Below are positions 14,917-22,244 of a stretch of 34,053 nt of DNA, in pieces. Position 1 is the stretch's first letter. Each line of letters opens with the position of its first letter. Under the pieces are notes generated by a model. It ran no database searches and was not told the DNA's origin. It saw only the letters and a list, made by a program, of their open reading frames with translations. Position numbers and translations under genes: made by a program. This stretch comes from Methylotenera sp. (GTDB lineage Bacteria > Pseudomonadota > Gammaproteobacteria > Burkholderiales > Methylophilaceae), in assembly GCA_005797835.1 (NCBI GenBank), contig SYKG01000048.1, forward strand, positions 1-34,053, given 5' to 3'.

Positions 14917-15519
14917 ATGAAAAAAATTGTCCCTATTCGAGGCGGTAAAAGACCAGGTGCTGGACGCAAATCAGGCACTGGAAAATTTGGAGAGAAGACA
15001 ACGCTCCTAAGAGTTCCAAGGAGTAAAACCGCTGTGATATCCAATATTTTGGAAGCTTATGCGAAAAGGAAGGTGCAAGAAATTTCCAATGTGGTATCTA
15101 TTGAATTGGTGAGTGAGGCGATGACCAAAGCTAAGATTCCTTTGTTTGAATACAGGGTGCCCGCAGGACTTCCATCTCAAGCGGATGACCATATTGAAAA
15201 AAGAATGGACCTTAATGAATATCTTATTCGCGAAGCTGATACAACTTTTTTTGTACGTATTAAAGGAAATTCGATGGACAACGCAGGTATCCATGATAAT
15301 GATGTTGTGATTGTGGACCGATCTCAGGAAGCTTCTATTGGCGACATTGTATTGGCTTCGTTGGATGGCGAATTTACTGTCAAGACTTTGGCTAAAAATA
15401 AAAATGGCTCTCCACGTTTACTTCCAGCAAATGAAGCATTTAGTCCTATTGAAGTTTTAGAGGGGGTACAGTTTCAGATATGGGGTGTTATCACAGGCGC
15501 TGTTAGAAAATTTAAATAA
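14917..15519 (+). CDS. UmuD-like S24 self-cleaving protease with RPGAGRK N-terminus
   Basis: 200 residues. The C-terminal S24/LexA-type domain has the autocleavage site A83-G84 (VPAGLP), catalytic S119 in GNSMDNAGI, and K156 in GEFTVKTL, matching UmuD and LexA. Unlike E. coli UmuD (139 residues), it has an ~60-residue N-terminal extension starting with RGGKRPGAGRK (basic, AT-hook/terminase-like), so it may bind DNA. The ATG at 14917 was chosen because the longer frame to 14794 would overlap the HU promoter region. No umuC or other Y-family polymerase lies next to it; the next gene is convergent. It may be an SOS accessory protein or a small cleavable repressor. Confidence 0.8.
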   Translation: MKKIVPIRGGKRPGAGRKSGTGKFGEKTTLLRVPRSKTAVISNILEAYAKRKVQEISNVVSIELVSEAMTKAKIPLFEYRVPAGLPSQADDHIEKRMDLNEYLIREADTTFFVRIKGNSMDNAGIHDNDVVIVDRSQEASIGDIVLASLDGEFTVKTLAKNKNGSPRLLPANEAFSPIEVLEGVQFQIWGVITGAVRKFK

Positions 15520-15532
15520 ATTTTTTAAAGGG

Positions 15533-16456
15533 TTAATCGTAAGTTTTTGGATTAAGTTGAATGTACCTTTGTTCTGGTGTAAGTTTAACTAACCAACCTT
15601 CATAAAAGATTTCACTCATCGTGGGATCCATCAGAATTTTAAAAGGGGCTTGCCCAGCTCGATAGGTTAACTTTTGACCTTCGGTAAGTGAATACCTATA
15701 GTCTTTTCCATTATTATCCAATATACAAATACTTTGCACTCCTTTTGAAATAATGTGGAAGTAGTCACTTGGCTTTAGAGGATAAGTGGAAGATGAAATT
15801 TGTGAGATGGGTTCTGAAATAATTTGTCCACACATTTTAATTAAATTATCTTTATTCTGTCCTTGTGGTCTTTGAATTTCAGTAGGAAGTGCTTCGGGAG
15901 CCTCTTGTTTTTTTTGTAAAGATTTAATTTCATCAGATCTAATATTAATAGGAAGTGAATCTAATTTCGACAAATCTATTTCTTGATTTTCAGAATTTTT
16001 CTGGGCAATTGAATATTTTTGGTAAACACCGTTGAGAAAATTCGAGATAAAAAGAAAAATAATAAAGAATAAAATATGAGATATTTTAATGTGTACTTTA
16101 ACCCATAAAAAAAATAATTTAATTTTTGAAAGAAGAAGTATTTTTTTTAAAAATAATTGATTCGTATCAGCTAGATTTTTTTCTAACCCAGGTTTAGGCA
16201 GATTTAAAGATTGCATTTTATTTTTTTCAGGCTCAATGATGGCATCAATATCTAATTCAAGGAATGCTGCATACTTTCTGACAGAGATAAGTTTGATTTG
16301 AGCGGACATAAAACCATCTTTCTTATTTTCTTCCATCGAGATGATGTGTGTTTTATTTAAAGTTAAATAGCGTGCGACATAATCTATATCAAGATTTAGA
16401 TCTTCCCGAGCATCTTTTAGAAGATGACCATGAATAATGAATGAATCTTTTGACAT
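15533..16456 (-). CDS. RodZ-like protein: HTH domain, one membrane helix, C-terminal DUF4115-like domain
   Basis: 307 residues with the RodZ layout: an N-terminal helix-turn-helix of the Xre/RodZ type (about 10-70, LKDAREDLNLDIDYVARYL), a basic juxtamembrane region (103-125), one transmembrane helix at about 126-144, a Pro/Gln-rich linker (185-205), and a C-terminal beta-rich domain (about 225-300, YRYSLTEGQKLTYRAGQAPF) resembling DUF4115. RodZ links MreB to the cell-wall machinery. It is not next to ispG, the common partner of rodZ, so a RodZ paralogue or a related membrane HTH protein is possible. It faces the umuD-like gene with 13 bp between stops. Confidence 0.7.
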   Translation of the reverse strand: MSKDSFIIHGHLLKDAREDLNLDIDYVARYLTLNKTHIISMEENKKDGFMSAQIKLISVRKYAAFLELDIDAIIEPEKNKMQSLNLPKPGLEKNLADTNQLFLKKILLLSKIKLFFLWVKVHIKISHILFFIIFLFISNFLNGVYQKYSIAQKNSENQEIDLSKLDSLPINIRSDEIKSLQKKQEAPEALPTEIQRPQGQNKDNLIKMCGQIISEPISQISSSTYPLKPSDYFHIISKGVQSICILDNNGKDYRYSLTEGQKLTYRAGQAPFKILMDPTMSEIFYEGWLVKLTPEQRYIQLNPKTYD

Positions 16457-16542
16457 CGCATGACTTACTAAAGTAAAGATAAAATAGTATCCTATTAAAA
16501 GTTTTTTTCAATTATTTCTGAAATATATGTGTGGTTATGTAA

Positions 16543-16551
16543 TGTTATGAT
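16543..16551 (+). promoter_or_regulatory. Possible extended -10 promoter for the YqhA-family gene
   Basis: TGTTATGAT (TGn plus TATGAT) lies 32 bp upstream of the ATG at 16584, in the 127-bp space between the divergent RodZ-like and YqhA-like genes. The -35 region is weak. The gene has a good GGGAG Shine-Dalgarno just before its start. Confidence 0.35.
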
Positions 16552-16583
16552 TTATACAATGAAAGACAAGTCCGGGAGCCTAG

Positions 16584-17102
16584 ATGAAGATTGAAGAGCT
16601 TTTAGAAAAAATAGTATTTAAGAGTCGATGGATTCTAGCGCCTATGTATTTAGGTTTAGTAGGGGGTTTATTTTGTTTACTTATTAAATTTGGACAAGAA
16701 TTTCTTCATATATTAATGACAGTAGTTGATACCCCAGAAAAAGAGATGGTTTTATCAATCTTAGCTTTGGTCGATATGACCCTTGTTGCAAACCTTCTCA
16801 TTATGGTGATCTTTAGTGGCTACGAAAACTTTGTATCCAAAATTGATGTGGATAATCATGAGGACAAGCCACATTGGATGGGCAAAGTTGATTACTCTGG
16901 TTTAAAACTTAAATTAATTGGCTCGATTGTGGCAATTTCTGCAATTGATCTTTTAAAAGCATTTATGCACGCATCGATACCGGGAAAGATATTAACTAAT
17001 ACACAATTGGGTTGGATGGTAGGTATTCACGCAACCTTTATTATCTCAGGTGTGCTTTTTGCGATTATGGATAAAATTGCAGAAGATACTCCGCATCATT
17101 AA
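16584..17102 (+). CDS. UPF0114 / YqhA family membrane protein
   Basis: 172 residues matching the YqhA (UPF0114) family: RWILAPMYLGLVGGL near the N-terminus, the conserved MVIFSGYENFVSKID in the middle, and KLIGSIVAISAIDLLKAFM after it. Four membrane segments are visible (about 15-40, 55-80, 106-125, 140-165). No biochemical role is firmly known. It lies 6 bp before the TPR/oxygenase gene and probably shares its transcript. Confidence 0.9.
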   Translation: MKIEELLEKIVFKSRWILAPMYLGLVGGLFCLLIKFGQEFLHILMTVVDTPEKEMVLSILALVDMTLVANLLIMVIFSGYENFVSKIDVDNHEDKPHWMGKVDYSGLKLKLIGSIVAISAIDLLKAFMHASIPGKILTNTQLGWMVGIHATFIISGVLFAIMDKIAEDTPHH

Positions 17103-17108
17103 AAATTA

Positions 17109-18692
17109 ATGAAAGTTTTAAAGCAATCAGAAATAAATGATTTAATTCAGCTTCATCAGTCAGGGCAATTTATCCTTGTAGAAAAAAAATCCAAAATATT
17201 ATTGGATGATTTTCCACAAGAGCTAATTTTGCATAATATATTGGGTGTGAGCTTAGAAGCACAAAAAAAATTAAAAGACGCTGCAGATACTTATCGTAAT
17301 GCATTAAAAATGCAACCTCAGTTTGCAGAGATGCAATTTAATTTAGGCTCTGTGCTTTATCAATTAGGCGATACTGATAGCGCAATTCTTCAATACCAAA
17401 AAGCGATTGAGATCAAACCTGATTTGGTGGTGGCTTATTTCAATCTTGGTATTGCGTATCAAAATAAATCACAATTTGATAAAGCATTAAGTGTTTATCA
17501 GCAAGCAATTGAATTAGAGCCTGGGTTTTATGAGGCACATGGTAATAAGGGTGCTGTCTATTTGCTGCAAGGTGAATTTGAAAGAGCCATCCAATCTTTT
17601 CAACAATCACTCAAAATTCAGGATCATGCGAGGGGCCATTTCAATTTAGGTAATGCATATCGCAATCAAGGGCATTTAGAGGAAGCTATCCAATCTTATC
17701 GAATGGCATTGGACATGGATTTAAATGATGCAGAATTTTGCTCAGCATTGGGCGATGCATTATGGCATCAAGGCAAGATCCCGGAGGCAAATCAACTCTT
17801 AAGACAAGCCGTCACCTTAGATAGCGGAAACTCGATTGCAAATTATAATCTTGCAACTTTTCTTCATGACAATAAAAAGTTTCAAGAAGCCTATGCATTT
17901 TATAAGGCCTCACAAATGAAAGACTGGGAAGAGCGTGCACTATATTGCCTATACAAGACAAAACAATTTGATATTTTTGAAAAAGAATTAAATAGCGCAA
18001 TCTTAAAAAAAAATACCTCACCGCTTTTGGCAACCCTTTCAACGCACTTTGCAAAAAACTTTCAGAAAAAAGATTGTTATAATTTTTGTCAAAATCCTCT
18101 TCATTTTGTATTTCATGGTCAAGTTGATGTATTGAAAGATCCGACAGATGATCTATTAAAATCGCTCTTAAATGATATTACTAATACTGATATCTCTGAG
18201 CGTATGCAAAGTCGATTAGTAAACGGCATTCAATCATCAGGTAATCTCTTTAAGCGCAAAGATCCATCTTTTAGAAGATTAGGCCAAGAAATTACATTAC
18301 TCATAAAAAAATATTATGATCACTATAAACATGAAGACTCCATGTTTATTAAAGCATTTCCAAAAAATATTGAGTTTAGTAGTTCCTGGTTTGTCAAAAT
18401 GCAAACAGGTGGGCATCTGAGCTCGCACATTCATGAGGAAGGCTGGATAAGTGGAGCGGTTTATTTATCAATTCCACAGCAAAAAAAACATCCGGATGAA
18501 GGTGGCATCGAATTAAGTATTGATGGTGATGATTATCCGAAAATGCATAATGATTTTGAAAAAAAATTATACTTACCTGAAGTCGGCGACATTATTTTTT
18601 TCCCATCTTCCGTTTTTCATCGAACGGTGGCGTTTAGTTCTAATGAAGAAAGAATCTGTATTGCATTCGATTTAAAGCCTGCTAATCTCTAA
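17109..18692 (+). CDS. TPR-repeat protein fused to a 2OG-Fe(II) oxygenase-like domain
   Basis: 527 residues. Residues ~35-270 hold six to seven TPR units in the typical pattern (AYFNLGIAYQNKSQFDKALS and similar). After a linker, the C-terminal ~110 residues resemble the putative 2OG-Fe(II) oxygenase family: GGHLSSHIHEEGWISGAVYL gives the proximal His/acidic ligands (H440/H442/E443 region), and IIFFPSSVFHRTV gives the distal His H504, followed by ERICIAFDL with an Arg suited to 2-oxoglutarate. TPR plus this oxygenase is seen in proteins that hydroxylate or modify other proteins or nucleotides; the substrate here is unknown. No signal peptide, so cytosolic. Confidence 0.8.
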   Translation: MKVLKQSEINDLIQLHQSGQFILVEKKSKILLDDFPQELILHNILGVSLEAQKKLKDAADTYRNALKMQPQFAEMQFNLGSVLYQLGDTDSAILQYQKAIEIKPDLVVAYFNLGIAYQNKSQFDKALSVYQQAIELEPGFYEAHGNKGAVYLLQGEFERAIQSFQQSLKIQDHARGHFNLGNAYRNQGHLEEAIQSYRMALDMDLNDAEFCSALGDALWHQGKIPEANQLLRQAVTLDSGNSIANYNLATFLHDNKKFQEAYAFYKASQMKDWEERALYCLYKTKQFDIFEKELNSAILKKNTSPLLATLSTHFAKNFQKKDCYNFCQNPLHFVFHGQVDVLKDPTDDLLKSLLNDITNTDISERMQSRLVNGIQSSGNLFKRKDPSFRRLGQEITLLIKKYYDHYKHEDSMFIKAFPKNIEFSSSWFVKMQTGGHLSSHIHEEGWISGAVYLSIPQQKKHPDEGGIELSIDGDDYPKMHNDFEKKLYLPEVGDIIFFPSSVFHRTVAFSSNEERICIAFDLKPANL

Positions 18693-19002
18693 TGCTGTTG
18701 TAACCTCAAAGACATTTTTCTTAAAAATATCATAACCACTTTGGGCTCATCAGCTAACATCATCTCAAGATGAACTAATCTTCCTAAAGTAAATTCTGAA
18801 TTGACTAACCAATGACTTAAGAAAAAGAAAATCAAAAGAATCATTGGTGTGATAGCGAACAGTGAAAAAAAGAGAGTGATGCAGTTAAAGTAAATACAAT
18901 CTGACGTTTACATTCTGCGAATGTTTCTTTCATGATAAAGATGGGAAGTGATTCATCTTTTTTTAGGTAAAGATTTTTGAAAAGAGGATGAGGTCTAATC
19001 AT
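18689..19002 (-). pseudogene. Small membrane-protein gene split by a -1 frameshift, or two coupled mini-ORFs
   Basis: ATG at 19002 follows the prolyl aminopeptidase stop by 2 bp. The first frame runs 53 codons (opens MIRPHPLFKNLYLKKDES) and stops at TGA 18841-18843. One added T in the run of seven (A-run 18865-18871 on the plus strand) would join it to a second open frame ending at TAG 18689-18691, giving a 104-residue protein with a long hydrophobic stretch (ASLSFFSLFAITPMILLIFF) and a charged tail ending RKMSLRLQQH. Alternatively, the second frame could start at ATG 18844, overlapping the stop as ATGA, giving 51 residues. It could be a real mutation, a homopolymer sequencing error, or slippage. 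I do not recognise the family. It overlaps the TPR gene end by 4 bp. Confidence 0.6.
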
Positions 19003-19004
19003 TA

Positions 19005-19967
19005 TCACAATGCTCTATATTGATCGGTGGCCTTAATTAATGCGTGAGTCATGGAGGGCTCTGACGCTGAGTGACCTGCATCAGGTACCATAATAAAATT
19101 TGCATGTGGCATACATTGATGAAGCTCATAAGCCGTGATGGGCGGACATACCATATCATAGCGACCCTGAATAATAGTTGTAGGGATATCTTTTAACTTT
19201 TTAATTTCCTCCAATATTTTTTTCCCATCAATAAAACATTGATCTTTGATGTAATGAAGTTGAACGCGTGCACGTGCAATTTCATTTTGTATATCTTCTT
19301 TCGTCAGCGAAGTATTTTCTTCAATTTGAGGTAATAATTTTAAAAGACTAACTTCGAAACGATTCCATTCTATTGATGCGGGGCTACTAATTTTTAAATC
19401 ATTTGAAAATACAAGCTCACTATAACTTTTGATAAGATCATCACGTTTATCTTCGGGTAAAAAATGTGTCAGTCTTTGATAAGCTTCCGGGAAAAAAGCC
19501 TGAACTTCATTTAGAAACCAATCAAGCTCAGTGTTTCGACTTAAGAAGATACCGCGCAAAATAAGCGCTTTGATACATTGTGGATATTTTGTGGCATAAG
19601 CCAAAGCCAAAGCGCTTCCCCAAGAGCCCCCGAAAATAATCCAGCTCTTAATCTCTAGATGCTCGCGGATAGCCTCAATGTCAAACAAAAGGTCAGCTGT
19701 GGTATTGCCATTCACTTCACCTAAGGGCTTGCTTTGTCCACAGCCTCTTTGATCAAAAAGAATGATTTTGTAGTGTGCAGGATCAAAAAATTGCCTTTGT
19801 TTAGGGTTAGTGCCACCACCTGGCCCGCCATGAAGAAAAATAATGGGTTTTCCGTGAGGATTTCCTGAAAGTTCGACATAAACTTTGTGACCATGAGATC
19901 TATCAATCCAAGTCGCATGATAGGGTGAAATCTCGGGGTATAAGGTATATAGGGAGTCAGTCGCCAT
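19005..19967 (-). CDS. pip: Prolyl aminopeptidase (proline iminopeptidase, S33)
   Basis: 320-residue alpha/beta hydrolase releasing N-terminal proline from peptides. It has the oxyanion loop HGGPGGG, the downstream DQRGCGQSKP, the nucleophile elbow GGSWGSALAL, and the C-terminal catalytic regions GRYDMVCPP (Asp) and DAGHSASEP (His). All are hallmarks of the S33 prolyl aminopeptidase family, and the length is normal. Start ATG at 19967. It transcribes away from xoxF and leads into the broken small membrane gene 2 bp downstream. Cytosolic. Confidence 0.93.
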   Translation of the reverse strand: MATDSLYTLYPEISPYHATWIDRSHGHKVYVELSGNPHGKPIIFLHGGPGGGTNPKQRQFFDPAHYKIILFDQRGCGQSKPLGEVNGNTTADLLFDIEAIREHLEIKSWIIFGGSWGSALALAYATKYPQCIKALILRGIFLSRNTELDWFLNEVQAFFPEAYQRLTHFLPEDKRDDLIKSYSELVFSNDLKISSPASIEWNRFEVSLLKLLPQIEENTSLTKEDIQNEIARARVQLHYIKDQCFIDGKKILEEIKKLKDIPTTIIQGRYDMVCPPITAYELHQCMPHANFIMVPDAGHSASEPSMTHALIKATDQYRAL

Positions 19968-20081
19968 AGATAATTTTTAGCTTTCTTATTGATTTTATTG
20001 AATATTTTAACAAATTTTTGAAAGTCCAGAGAAAATTAAAATTTAGACTTAAAAAAATGTTAACAAATTGTAACTAAATTG

Positions 20082-20110
20082 TTGCAATTCTAAAAAAAGA
20101 GGAATATATT
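20082..20110 (+). promoter_or_regulatory. Predicted sigma-70 promoter of xoxF
   Basis: TTGCAA (20082-20087), 17 bp, TATATT (20105-20110). This predicts transcription from about 20117 and a leader of about 134 nt. Just upstream is AT-rich DNA with TGTTAACA and two similar AAATTGT(A/T) blocks that may bind a regulator. Position inferred by eye. Confidence 0.55.
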
Positions 20111-20116
20111 AGCGCT

Positions 20117-20250
20117 TAAGTGCAAGTAACATTGTACTGAAAGTAAGCCTTCAAAGCACCTTCGAGTCTTAAAGTGAAACACTTTAAAATTAGAGTGTCG
20201 AGAGAGTTTACTTCTTTTTAAAACCCTTAGTAATAACTATGGAGATTTAC
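20117..20250 (+). promoter_or_regulatory. Long structured 5' leader of xoxF
   Basis: Two hairpins are visible. Arms AGTGCAA (20119-20125) and TTGTACT (20132-20138) pair around a 6-nt loop with one wobble. Arms TTAAAGTG (20169-20176) and CACTTTAA (20180-20187) pair perfectly around AAA, with outer TCGA blocks at 20162-20165 and 20198-20201 that could extend the stem. The Shine-Dalgarno GGAG is at 20241-20244. It matches no riboswitch class I can recognise. It could set mRNA stability or translation. Confidence 0.45.
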
Positions 20251-22128
20251 ATGAAACTGAACAAAATCAAGTTAGCTCTCGGTTTAGTAGCTGGTCTATC
20301 AGTGGCAATGCCAATGATTGCTTCAGCAGCTGCTGATCAAGAAAAAGCAATTGCTAATCCTGATAACTGGGCAGCACCACGCGGTGACTACACAAATCAG
20401 GCTTACAGCAAATTGACACAAATCAACCAAGGTAACGTAAAAAGCCTTAAAGCAGCATGGACATTCGCAACCGGTGTAAACCGCGGTCACGAAGGTGCTC
20501 CACTCGTTATTGGTAACATGATGTATGTACATACAGCATTCCCAAATAACGTTTACGCGCTTGACTTAAACGACAATCAAAAAATCGTTTGGTCTTACTT
20601 CCCAAAACAAGATCCATCAGTTCAAGCAGTTCTTTGCTGCGATAACGTGAACCGTGGTCTTGGTTACGGTGATGGTAAAATTATCTTAAATCAAAATGAC
20701 GGTATGGTAGTTGCTTTAGATGCTATGTCCGGCAAAAAAATCTGGGACGTTAGAAACGTAGATCCAAAAGTTGGTGCTACAAATACAAACGCTCCACACG
20801 TGATCAAAGATAAGATCTTAACAGGCTGTTCTGGTGCTGAATTTGGTGTACGTTGCTTTATGGCAGCTTACAACCTCAAAGACGGTTCATTAGCTTGGAA
20901 AGCTTACTCAACAGGTCCTGATTCCGAATCATTAATCGGTAAAGACTTTAACAAAGACACACCACTTTACTCAGCATTATCAGTCTATGAAGACGTTAAT
21001 GGTGGTAACAAACAAGGCGGTTCATTCAAGAAAATTGATACTGCTAAGTTAAAAGGCGGTGTTACAGATCTTGGTGTCAAAACATGGTTGAAAGGACAAG
21101 CAGTTAAAGATGGTTGGCAACATGGTGGAGGCTCTGTATGGGGTTGGTATCCATATGATCCAAAAACAAACTTAGTGTACTACGGTACAGGTAACCCATC
21201 AGTTTGGAATCCAGATGTACGTCCAGGCGACAATAAATGGTCTATGACTGTTTTCGCACGTGACTTAAACACTGGTATGGCACGCTGGGGTATGCAAATG
21301 ACTCCTCATGACGAGTGGGATTACGACGGTATTAACGAAGTGATCTTATTTGACAATGGTGGTAAGACATTCGCGTGGCACCATGACCGTAACGGTTTTG
21401 CTTATACATGGCAAGCTGACAACGGCGTTTTAGTCGCTGCAGAAAAAGTACATCCATTTGTTAACTGGGCAACTGACGTTGACAAGAAATCTGGTGTACC
21501 TAACAAGTTAGCTTCAGCATCTACACACCAAGACTACAATGCTAAGGGTGTTTGCCCAGCTGCATTGGGTACAAAAGATCAACAACCAGCTTCTTACTCA
21601 CCTAAGACTGGCCTTATCTACTCACCACTCAACCACGTATGTATGACATACGAACCAGTTGAGTCTAAGTATGTAGCAGGTCAACCATGGGTTGGTGCAA
21701 CATTAACCATGTTTGCTGGTCCAGACGGTGTAATGGGTGGCTTTGCTGCTTATGATCCAATGACTAACAAAAAAGCTTGGTACAACAAAGAGAAGTTCTC
21801 AGCTTGGGGTGGTTCTTTAAATACTGCTTCAGACTTAGTGTTCTACGGAACTCTTGATCGTTGGTTCAAAGCTCTTGACGCTAAGACAGGTAAAGAACTT
21901 TGGAAGTTCCAAGTGGGTTCAGGTGTGATTGGTAATGCATTCACATACACAAACGGTGGTAAACAACACGTTGGCGTATTATCAGGCATCGGTGGTTGGG
22001 CTGGCGTTGCAATGAACCTTGGCTTAACTAACCCAACAGACGCTCTTGGCGCTGCTGGTGGTTATGCTGAACTTACTAAGTACAATGCTGCTCCTGGCGG
22101 CGGTGCTTTAACAGTATTTAGCCTATAA
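20251..22128 (+). CDS. xoxF: Lanthanide-dependent PQQ methanol dehydrogenase XoxF
   Basis: 625-residue periplasmic quinoprotein that oxidises methanol, using PQQ and a rare-earth ion and passing electrons to XoxG. The signal peptide ends IASA. The eight-bladed propeller carries the vicinal disulfide C129-C130 (VLCCDN), tryptophan-docking repeats such as GKKIWD and GKELWKF, and the motif DEWDYDGINE. In that motif D357 is the catalytic Asp and D359 is the extra Asp that marks lanthanide-dependent XoxF; calcium MxaF has Ala there. The ATG at 20251 was chosen over 20239 because GGAG sits at the right distance. Codon use is more regular and GC-rich than in neighbours, as in very highly expressed genes. 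The subclade looks like the Methylophilales type (XoxF4), which I cannot confirm without a tree. Confidence 0.96.
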   Translation: MKLNKIKLALGLVAGLSVAMPMIASAAADQEKAIANPDNWAAPRGDYTNQAYSKLTQINQGNVKSLKAAWTFATGVNRGHEGAPLVIGNMMYVHTAFPNNVYALDLNDNQKIVWSYFPKQDPSVQAVLCCDNVNRGLGYGDGKIILNQNDGMVVALDAMSGKKIWDVRNVDPKVGATNTNAPHVIKDKILTGCSGAEFGVRCFMAAYNLKDGSLAWKAYSTGPDSESLIGKDFNKDTPLYSALSVYEDVNGGNKQGGSFKKIDTAKLKGGVTDLGVKTWLKGQAVKDGWQHGGGSVWGWYPYDPKTNLVYYGTGNPSVWNPDVRPGDNKWSMTVFARDLNTGMARWGMQMTPHDEWDYDGINEVILFDNGGKTFAWHHDRNGFAYTWQADNGVLVAAEKVHPFVNWATDVDKKSGVPNKLASASTHQDYNAKGVCPAALGTKDQQPASYSPKTGLIYSPLNHVCMTYEPVESKYVAGQPWVGATLTMFAGPDGVMGGFAAYDPMTNKKAWYNKEKFSAWGGSLNTASDLVFYGTLDRWFKALDAKTGKELWKFQVGSGVIGNAFTYTNGGKQHVGVLSGIGGWAGVAMNLGLTNPTDALGAAGGYAELTKYNAAPGGGALTVFSL

Positions 22129-22177
22129 TTAATCGAAAGATTTTTTATAGAACTAACTGTTAGTTAGTATGTCCTAC

Positions 22178-22209
22178 AAACACCTCACTTTCGAGTGGGG
22201 TGTTTTTTT
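22178..22209 (+). terminator. Strong UUCG-loop terminator between xoxF and xoxJ
   Basis: Arms AAACACCTCACT (22178-22189) and AGTGGGGTGTTT (22194-22205) pair over 12 bp with one wobble around a TTCG tetraloop, followed by a T-run to 22209. xoxJ starts only 35 bp later. Confidence 0.93.
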
Positions 22210-22244
22210 GTAGGGCCCATGGTATTTAACTGGTAAGGAAAAAA

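Noticed and set aside
20251-22128. Composition of xoxF differs from neighbours, suggesting gene transfer
   Set aside because: The shift is towards regular, repeated preferred codons, as expected for a very highly expressed native gene; HU shows the same tendency, and xoxJ and xoxG flank it in normal order.
22151-22165. AACTAA-CTG-TTAGTT hairpin after xoxF as a terminator
   Set aside because: Short AT-only stem without a T-run; the strong terminator is at 22178-22209.
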